6,055 nucleotides of DNA from an uncultured Eubacteriales bacterium (lineage in GTDB: Bacteria > Bacillota_A > Clostridia > Christensenellales > Aristaeellaceae), in the NCBI GenBank assembly GCA_900321945.1, contig ONXY01000142.1:1-6055 (forward strand), in the 5' to 3' direction. Shown here in pieces: positions 1 to 4,879 of the stretch. A model generated the notes under the pieces. The model saw only the letters and a program-made list of their open reading frames with translations. It was not told the origin of the DNA and did not search any database. Positions within the stretch are counted from its first letter, which is position 1. Each line of letters opens with the position of its first letter. Both the position numbers and the translations under genes were made by a program.

Positions 1-1
1 C

Positions 2-1288
2 GTCGGGACGATCGCCAGCGGCGTGGCCAAGGCCGGCGCCGGCGGTATCCTGATCTCCGGCGGCGAGGGCGGCACGGGCGCCGCGCCCATGAGCAGCGTG
101 CACCACGCCGGCCTGCCCTGGGAGATCGGTCTCGCGGAGGCCCATCAGGTGCTCTGCCGCAACGGGCTGCGCCAGACGGTTACGCTGGAAACCGACGGCA
201 AGCTGATGACCGGGCATGACGTGATGGTCGCGCTGCTGCTCGGCGCGGAGCAGTTCGGCTTCGCCACGGCGCCGCTGGTTGCCATGGGCTGCCGGATGAT
301 GCGGGTGTGCCAGCTCGGCACATGCCCCTTCGGCATCGCGACCCAGAACCCGGAGCTGCGCAGGCGCTTCAGGGGAAAACCCGAGTATGTGGAGCGGTTT
401 ATGCTCTTCATCGCGGAACAGATGCGGGAGATCATGGCGCGTCTCGGCGCGCGCACCGTGGACGAGCTCGTGGGCCGCAGCGATCTGCTGGCCGCGAAGG
501 ATGACGCCGCGATGGATCTTTCCGATCTGACCGGCTTCTCCCGGAACGTTCACTTCCGTCCGTCCGCGAAGCACGATTTCCATCTCGCGGAGCGGACGGA
601 CGCGCGGCTGTATCAGGATCACGTGCAGCTGACGACCACGGACCGCGCCTTCGGCACGATGCTGAAGGGCAGCCGCCGTATCCAGGCCCGGGGCTGCGGC
701 GGCCAGTCCTTCGGCGCATTCCTGCCGCGCGGGCAGGAGATTACGCTCTACGGCGTGGCGAACGATTATCTGGGCAAGGGCCTGTCCGGAGGCACGCTGG
801 CGGTCCGTCCGCCGGCCGACAGCATCTGGAAGCGGGAGGACACCCTGATCGGCAACGTGGCGCTCTACGGCGCCACGGGCGGATACGCCTTCGTGGCCGG
901 CATGGCGGGCGAGCGCTTCGCCGTGCGCAACTCCGGCGCGTGGGCGGTGGTGGAAGGCGTGGGCGACCACGGCTGCGAATACATGACCGGCGGGCGGGTG
1001 GCCGTGCTGGGTCCCGTGGGCGACAACTTCGCCGCGGGCATGTCCGGCGGCGTCGCCTGGGTGCTGGATGAGAAGGATGAGCTGCGGAGCCGGCTGAACG
1101 CCGGACACGTGCGGCTGTACCCCGTGACGGAGAAGCAGTCGGACGAGCTGATCCGGCTGCTGGAAATGCATGCGAAGGCCACCGGTTCGGAAAAGGCGGC
1201 GGAGATCCTGTCGCGTTTCGGCGAATATCTGCCGAAGTTCCGGGCGGTCATCTCGGACGAGTACCTGGCCTGGGTAAAGGGGGCTTGA
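2..1288 (+). CDS. gltB: Glutamate synthase large (alpha) subunit, C-terminal part, truncated by window edge
   Basis: The reading frame is open from base 2 and ends at TGA 1286-1288, giving 428 residues of a protein that is usually about 1,500 long; the amidotransferase domain and most of the FMN domain lie outside the window. Counting from the GTG at 23, the FMN-domain motif ISGGEGGTGAAP is at residues 11-22. The [3Fe-4S] cysteines C90, C96 and C101 follow in the expected C-x5-C-x4-C arrangement within CRMMRVCQLGTCPFGIATQ. From about residue 220 to 370 is the glycine-rich GXGXG beta-helix domain, with repeats such as GKGLSGG, GATGG and GMSGG. In the family this subunit hydrolyses glutamine, channels ammonia to 2-oxoglutarate at FMN, and takes electrons from GltD. 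The GTG at 23 is an internal valine, not a start. The gene lies 4 bp upstream of gltD, consistent with a gltBD operon. No frameshift or lost key residue is visible. Confidence 0.96.
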   Translation, partial: VGTIASGVAKAGAGGILISGGEGGTGAAPMSSVHHAGLPWEIGLAEAHQVLCRNGLRQTVTLETDGKLMTGHDVMVALLLGAEQFGFATAPLVAMGCRMMRVCQLGTCPFGIATQNPELRRRFRGKPEYVERFMLFIAEQMREIMARLGARTVDELVGRSDLLAAKDDAAMDLSDLTGFSRNVHFRPSAKHDFHLAERTDARLYQDHVQLTTTDRAFGTMLKGSRRIQARGCGGQSFGAFLPRGQEITLYGVANDYLGKGLSGGTLAVRPPADSIWKREDTLIGNVALYGATGGYAFVAGMAGERFAVRNSGAWAVVEGVGDHGCEYMTGGRVAVLGPVGDNFAAGMSGGVAWVLDEKDELRSRLNAGHVRLYPVTEKQSDELIRLLEMHAKATGSEKAAEILSRFGEYLPKFRAVISDEYLAWVKGA

Positions 1289-1292
1289 AACC

Positions 1293-2711
1293 GTGGGCAG
1301 CGCAACGGGTTTCCTGGATGTGAAAAGAACGGAGAATCCCTTCCGGAGCGAGGCGGTCCGGCTCGGCGACTTTGAGGATCTGCACGCGCAGAATCCCCCG
1401 GAGGTCCGGTACGCGCAGGCGTCCCGGTGCATGAACTGCGGCGTGCCCTTCTGCCAGTCGGATTTCGGCTGTCCGCTGCACAATCTGATCCCGGAATGGA
1501 ACGATCTGCTTTACCGCGGTCAGGAGCGGGAGGCGCTGACCCGCCTTCTGCGCACGGCGCCGTTTCCGGAGTTCACGGGGCGGGTCTGCCCCGCGCTGTG
1601 CGAAAAGGCGTGCAATCTGGCGGATGAAGGGGACTTCGGCGTCACGAACCGGGATAACGAGCTGTATCTGATCGAGACGGGATTCGCGAAAGGCTGGATC
1701 AGCCCGCGGATTCCCGGCACGCGGACCGGAAAACGGATCGCCGTAATCGGGAGCGGACCCTCCGGCCTGGCCGCCGCGGATCTGCTGAACCGTCTGGGCC
1801 ACGGGGTGACCGTATTCGAAAAAGCGGACCGCCCCGGAGGCCTGCTGATGTACGGCATTCCGAACATGAAGCTGCCGAAGGGCGTCGTGGAACGGCGGAT
1901 CCGCCTGATGGAGGCGGAAGGCGTCCGCTTCGTCCTGAATACGGAAGCCTCTCCGGAGATAACGGATGAATACGACGCCGTGCTGCTGTGCGGCGGCTCC
2001 CGCACGCCCCGCTCCCTGAAGGTTGAGCACACGGACGCGCGGGGCGTCCTGTTCGCCGTGGACTATCTGACCGCGGCGACCCGGTCCCTCCTGGACGGCA
2101 GGGTTTCCGAAGCCTCCGCGAAGGACAGGCACGTGGTGGTCGTCGGCGGCGGCGACACGGGCAACGACTGCGTGGGTACGGCCCTCCGCCAGGGCTGCGC
2201 TTCCGTGACGCAGCTGGAGATGATGCCGGCTCCGCCGGCCTGCCGGACGCCCTCCAACCCCTGGCCGGAATGGCCGCGGATCCTGCGGACCGATTACGGC
2301 CAGCTTGAGGCCGTTTTCCGCCAGGGCGCCGATCCGCGGGTGTACGAAACCACGGTGAAGCGGATTCTGACGGATGAGGAAAACCGGATTGCCGGCCTGG
2401 AAACCGTGCGGCTGCGCCGGGCGTCCGGAGGCGCCTTCGAAGAGGTGGAGGGAAGCGAACGGACCCTGCCCTGCGGGCTGCTGCTGATCGCGGCGGGCTT
2501 CGTGGGCTGCGAGGAGGAAACCGCGAAGCGCTTCGGCCTGAAGGCCGACGCCCGCGGCCGGCTGCTGCCGGAGGACGGAAGCCATCGCCTGACGGGGAAT
2601 CTCTTCAGCGCCGGGGATATGCGTACCGGCCAGTCGCTGGTGGTGCGCGCGCTGGCGGACGGCCGGGCCGCCGCCCTGGAGGCCGACGCGTGGCTGAAAG
2701 CGAAAGCCTGA
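1293..2711 (+). CDS. gltD: Glutamate synthase small (beta) subunit, NAD(P)H-dependent
   Basis: This 472-residue flavoprotein feeds NAD(P)H electrons to GltB for glutamate synthesis in the cytoplasm; its length is normal. The N-terminal adrenodoxin-reductase-like Fe-S region has C46, C49, C54 and C60, then C99, C103 and C107, the ligands expected for two [4Fe-4S] clusters. The spacing between C54 and C60 (x5) is slightly longer than the x3 found in many homologues. The FAD dinucleotide fold is VIGSGPSG (151-158), followed by FEKADRPGG. The NAD(P)H fold is VVVVGGGDTGND (281-292). The closing FAD motif is SAGDMRTGQSLVVRALADGR (439-458). The chosen start is GTG 1293, because MGSATGFLDVKR matches the usual GltD N-terminus (MGKPTGF-like) and AAAGGGGG at 1276-1283 lies 9 bp upstream; the ATG at 1318 is out of frame. 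It is probably co-transcribed and translationally coupled with gltB. Confidence 0.96.
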   Translation: MGSATGFLDVKRTENPFRSEAVRLGDFEDLHAQNPPEVRYAQASRCMNCGVPFCQSDFGCPLHNLIPEWNDLLYRGQEREALTRLLRTAPFPEFTGRVCPALCEKACNLADEGDFGVTNRDNELYLIETGFAKGWISPRIPGTRTGKRIAVIGSGPSGLAAADLLNRLGHGVTVFEKADRPGGLLMYGIPNMKLPKGVVERRIRLMEAEGVRFVLNTEASPEITDEYDAVLLCGGSRTPRSLKVEHTDARGVLFAVDYLTAATRSLLDGRVSEASAKDRHVVVVGGGDTGNDCVGTALRQGCASVTQLEMMPAPPACRTPSNPWPEWPRILRTDYGQLEAVFRQGADPRVYETTVKRILTDEENRIAGLETVRLRRASGGAFEEVEGSERTLPCGLLLIAAGFVGCEEETAKRFGLKADARGRLLPEDGSHRLTGNLFSAGDMRTGQSLVVRALADGRAAALEADAWLKAKA

Positions 2712-2714
2712 GCG

Positions 2715-2734
2715 CCGGACGGCCGGCGGTCCGG
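2715..2734 (+). repeat. Small inverted repeat just after gltD
   Basis: CCGGAC at 2715-2720 and GTCCGG at 2729-2734 form a perfect 6-bp stem around the 8-nt loop GGCCGGCG, four bases after the gltD stop. No T-run follows, so it is not a terminator on its own; it could protect the 3' end of the mRNA or be chance in GC-rich DNA. Confidence 0.3.
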
Positions 2735-2746
2735 TAAACACACACA

Positions 2747-2805
2747 GGAAGGGAGCCGCGGGGATCCGGCCGGGAAAGCTTTCCGGATCCCGCCGCTCCC
2801 TTTCC
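2747..2805 (+). terminator. Long hairpin after gltD, probable gltBD terminator with a weak T-run
   Basis: The left arm at 2747-2769 (ending GGGGATCCGG) pairs with the right arm at 2783-2805 (starting CCGGATCCCG), giving a stem of about 20 bp with small bulges and a 13-nt loop, 2770-2782. The inner GGAAAGCTTTCC (2773-2784) is itself palindromic, so alternative folds exist. Only TTT (2801-2803) follows the GCTCCC end, so termination may be inefficient or the hairpin may act mainly in 3'-end stability. It is the only reasonable + strand terminator between gltD and the convergent amt gene. Confidence 0.6.
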
Positions 2806-2811
2806 GCATGC

Positions 2812-2844
2812 AAAAAGACCCGCGGCGCGTTCAGCGCCGCGGGT
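2812..2844 (-). terminator. Intrinsic terminator of the amt-P-II gene
   Basis: Read on the minus strand, ACCCGCGGCGC (2844-2834) pairs perfectly with GCGCCGCGGGT (2828-2818) around a 5-nt loop, and TTTTT (2816-2812) follows one base later. This is an 11-bp, almost all G-C stem with a U-tract, a canonical factor-independent terminator. It begins 13 nt after the tandem stop codons of amt (TAA 2863-2861, then in-frame TAA 2860-2858). Confidence 0.92.
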
Positions 2845-2860
2845 TCTGCGTATCCGATTA

Positions 2861-4579
2861 TTACTCGTCTTCGGACTGGAGGGCGTCGTAGCCTTCCTCT
2901 CCGGTCCGGACGCGGACCACGTTCTCAACGTCCTGGACAAAGATCTTGCCGTCGCCGATATGGCCGGTATACAGCACGCCGCGGGCGGTATCGATCACCT
3001 GCCTGACCGGCACTTTGCTGACCACGATATCCACCTGCACTTTCGGCAGGAGCGTGACCTCCACCGGCGTGCCGCGGTAATACTCGGGCCTGCCCTTCTG
3101 CGCGCCGTAGCCCATAACGTTGGTGACGGTCATGCCGGTGATTCCGATATTGTTCATGGCCTTCTTCAGGCTCTCCAGGCTGGCCGGGCGGCAGATGATC
3201 TGCACGCGGGTGTAGACCGGCTCTCCCGGCGCCTTCGCGGCCTTCACGGCGGTCACGGGCACCGCCTCGGAAACGGGGGCTGCGGGGGCCGCCGGCACCG
3301 GAATGACGGGCGTGTCCACGCCTTCCTCCGGCAGGATCGGGAATCCGGCGTACGCGGTATGCAGCCCGTGCTCGCTCCGGTCCAGACCCATGATTTCGTC
3401 CGCCGCGTCCGCCCGCAGACCTATGGTTTTCTTAATCAGCAGGAACACGGCGGTAATCACGGCCCCCGTCCACGCGATCGTGGCAAGCACGCCGAGAATC
3501 TGGATGCCGAGGAATCTGAACCCGCCTCCGAAGAACACGCCCTTCATCGTGGTTCCGCCGGTGGCGAACAGGCCGGTCAGCACCGTGCCCAGGGATCCGC
3601 ACACGCCGTGAACGGAGATCGCGCCGACCGGGTCGTCGATCTTCACGACCTTATCGAAGAATTCCACGGAAAGCACGATCACAAGCCCGCAGACCAGGCC
3701 GATGACCGCGGCCCCGAAGGGATTCACGGCGTCGCAGCCCGCCGTGATGCCGACCAGGCCGGCGAGCGCCGCGTTGAATGTCATGGAGACGTCCGGCTTG
3801 CCGTAGCGGGCCCAGGTGAAGATCATGGTGGTCAGCGTGGCCACCGCCGCCGCCAGGTTCGTGTTGAAGAAAACCAGCGAGGCGCTTTCGATCAGCCCGT
3901 CGCTGTCCATGCCGACCGTGGAGGCGCCGTTGAAGCCGAACCAGCAGAACCAGAGAACAAAGACGCCCAGCGCCGCGATGGACAGGTTGTGCCCCAGGAT
4001 CGCCCGCGGCTTTCCGTCCTTATCGTATTTGCCGATGCGGGGCCCGAGGATCTTCGCGCCGATCAGGGCGCAGACGCCGCCGACCATGTGCACGGCCGTC
4101 GAACCGGCGAAGTCATGGAAGCCCATTTCCGCCAGCCAGCCGCCTCCCCAGATCCAGTGGCCGGACACCGGATAGATGAACAGCGAGATCGCCGCGGAAT
4201 AAACGCAGTAGGCGGAGAATTTCGTCCGCTCCGCCATGGCTCCGGAAACGATGGTGGCGGAAGTGGCGCAGAAGACGGTCTGGAATATGGCGTACGCCCA
4301 CAGCGGAACGCCCGCCGGCAGGATATGCGAATAGTCCTTCATGATGAAGGGATCGATCCACCCGAAAAGCGCGGTTCCGGCGCCGAACATGATGCCGTAG
4401 CCGAAAAGCCAGTACAGCGGCGTTCCGATGCAGAAGTCCATCAGGTTCTTCATCAGGATGTTGCCGGTATTCTTCGCGCGGGTAAACCCGGCCTCGCACA
4501 TGGCGAAGCCCGCCTGCATGAAAAAGACCAGCGCCGCGCCGAGGAGCACCCAGATGGTGTTGACTGCGGAGAATGTCAT
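2861..4579 (-). CDS. Ammonium transporter (Amt family) fused to a C-terminal P-II signal protein
   Basis: A 572-residue inner-membrane protein in two parts. Residues 1 to about 400 are an Amt channel, expected to have 11 membrane segments. Visible conserved residues are the pore phenylalanines F99 and F103, W144, the signature DFAGS starting at D156, F216 in WFGFNGAS, and the twin pore histidines H164 and H324. The N-terminus resembles plant AMT1-type proteins (MQAGFAMCEAG, then RAKNTGNILMKNLMD) and has no extra signal peptide. A Pro/Ala-rich linker (about 421-454) leads to a full P-II domain (about 456-572) with the T-loop region, the B-loop TGHIGDGK (538-545) and RVRTGEE (556-562). P-II proteins bind ATP/ADP and 2-oxoglutarate and plug Amt pores, so the fusion should be a self-gated ammonium channel. 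Position 51 of classical P-II (Tyr) is Val here. The ATG at 4579 is preferred over the GTG at 4588, which lies inside the ribosome binding site. Amt-P-II fusions are known in some Clostridia. Confidence 0.95.
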   Translation of the reverse strand: MTFSAVNTIWVLLGAALVFFMQAGFAMCEAGFTRAKNTGNILMKNLMDFCIGTPLYWLFGYGIMFGAGTALFGWIDPFIMKDYSHILPAGVPLWAYAIFQTVFCATSATIVSGAMAERTKFSAYCVYSAAISLFIYPVSGHWIWGGGWLAEMGFHDFAGSTAVHMVGGVCALIGAKILGPRIGKYDKDGKPRAILGHNLSIAALGVFVLWFCWFGFNGASTVGMDSDGLIESASLVFFNTNLAAAVATLTTMIFTWARYGKPDVSMTFNAALAGLVGITAGCDAVNPFGAAVIGLVCGLVIVLSVEFFDKVVKIDDPVGAISVHGVCGSLGTVLTGLFATGGTTMKGVFFGGGFRFLGIQILGVLATIAWTGAVITAVFLLIKKTIGLRADAADEIMGLDRSEHGLHTAYAGFPILPEEGVDTPVIPVPAAPAAPVSEAVPVTAVKAAKAPGEPVYTRVQIICRPASLESLKKAMNNIGITGMTVTNVMGYGAQKGRPEYYRGTPVEVTLLPKVQVDIVVSKVPVRQVIDTARGVLYTGHIGDGKIFVQDVENVVRVRTGEEGYDALQSEDE

Positions 4580-4581
4580 AA

Positions 4582-4595
4582 GGATCACTTCCCTT
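4582..4595 (-). promoter_or_regulatory. Extended Shine-Dalgarno that fixes the amt start at ATG 4579
   Basis: Read on the minus strand, AAGGGAAGTGATCC matches AAGGAGGTGATCC, the complement of the usual 16S rRNA 3' tail, at nearly every position. It ends 2 nt before ATG 4579, and its GGGAAG core lies 8 nt upstream. The in-frame GTG at 4588 overlaps this core, so it is a poor start candidate. Confidence 0.75.
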
Positions 4596-4610
4596 TCCGT
4601 TTTTTCCCAA

Positions 4611-4650
4611 CAAAAAGAGGCGCCGGGTGTTTAGCACACCCTTGCGCCTC
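4611..4650 (-). terminator. Intrinsic terminator hairpin inside the amt 5' leader (candidate attenuator)
   Basis: On the minus strand GAGGCGC (4650-4644) pairs with GCGCCTC (4623-4617). Inside it GGGTGT (4641-4636) pairs with ACACCC (4630-4625) around the loop GCTAA. The two stems are separated by AA on the left and G on the right. TTTTT (4616-4612) follows the stem directly, giving a full terminator shape. It lies between the amt promoter and its ribosome binding site, starting about 8 nt after the predicted transcription start, so amt mRNA must read through it. The structure is seen in the sequence; an attenuation role is inferred. Confidence 0.75.
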
Positions 4651-4664
4651 ACTGGGATGGACAG

Positions 4665-4693
4665 ATTTTATGCAGGAAGAAGCCGCCTGTCAA
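4665..4693 (-). promoter_or_regulatory. Sigma-70-type promoter of the amt-P-II gene
   Basis: On the minus strand TTGACA (4693-4688, perfect -35), a 17-nt spacer and TAAAAT (4670-4665, one mismatch to TATAAT) form a near-consensus promoter. The likely start is the A at 4658, giving a leader of about 79 nt. An A/T-rich tract (4705-4720, minus strand TTCTTTTGTTTTTT) lies roughly 47 to 62 bp upstream of that start, where an UP element would sit. Confidence 0.82.
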
Positions 4694-4766
4694 GAGCAGT
4701 ACAGCCAAAAAACAAAAGAACGGATCCCGGCGGTGCAAAGAATGCATGGAAAAAGCATCCGGATCA
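4694..4766. other. Core of the amt/glmS divergent intergenic region
   Basis: These 73 bp separate the -35 boxes of the two divergent promoters and are the likely place for shared regulator binding. They hold an A-rich tract (4705-4720) and short weak repeats such as ATGC/GCAT around 4742-4758. I find no convincing operator, RNA gene or open reading frame here. Confidence 0.45.
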
Positions 4767-4795
4767 TTGACACGGAAGCTTTTCGGTGATAGCAT
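4767..4795 (+). promoter_or_regulatory. Sigma-70-type promoter of glmS
   Basis: TTGACA (4767-4772, perfect -35), an exact 17-nt spacer and TAGCAT (4790-4795, four of six matches to TATAAT, including the conserved TA start and final T) form a promoter facing glmS. The expected start is near the A at 4802, giving a leader of about 78 nt. The -10 is weaker than that of amt. Confidence 0.7.
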
Positions 4796-4802
4796 ACGGG
4801 CA

Positions 4803-4851
4803 GCAGGACAAGGGCGTCATGTGGAACGCTCTGTCCTGCGCTTTCTTTTTT
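4803..4851 (+). terminator. Intrinsic terminator hairpin inside the glmS 5' leader (candidate attenuator)
   Basis: GCAGGACA (4803-4810) pairs with TGTCCTGC (4832-4839). After a bulged A (4811), GGGCGT (4812-4817) pairs with ACGCTC (4826-4831, one G-U pair) around the loop CATGTGGA. A T-rich run, TTTCTTTTTT (4842-4851), follows. The hairpin begins almost exactly at the predicted transcription start and lies upstream of the glmS ribosome binding site. No + strand gene precedes it in the 220 bp back to amt, which is on the other strand, so it has no ordinary upstream transcript to end. Control of glmS, or the end of a short RNA of about 50 nt, are the plausible roles. Confidence 0.78.
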
Positions 4852-4879
4852 GGCTGAACGGGAAAGGAGAATTCCGGAT

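Noticed and set aside
1248..2813. 521-codon minus-strand open frame opposite gltD
   Set aside because: It is low-complexity, Arg/Ala/Gly-rich sequence with no motif, it overlaps the whole of gltD, and no promoter or convincing ribosome site was seen for it.
4611..4650. ANTAR-type two-hairpin antiterminator upstream of the amt terminator
   Set aside because: ANTAR targets need two small stems with six-base loops ahead of the terminator. The predicted leader has only about 8 nt before this hairpin and its loop is GCTAA, five bases.
4688..4703. TGT-N10-ACA resembling a GlnR/TnrA-type operator over the amt -35 box
   Set aside because: The consensus TGTNA-N7-TNACA is not met: spacing is one base short and the inner bases do not match. 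The first half is simply the complement of the -35 TTGACA.
4721..4745. T-box-like sequence (GGCGGTGC) in the divergent region
   Set aside because: There is no TGGNACCGCG core, no specifier stem, and it lies upstream of the likely glmS transcription start.
2960..4789. 609-codon open frame on the + strand opposite the amt-P-II gene
   Set aside because: It is the antisense shadow of a GC-rich gene. Its translation is rich in His, Arg, Gly and Asp with no recognisable domain, while the minus-strand frame has clear Amt and P-II motifs throughout.
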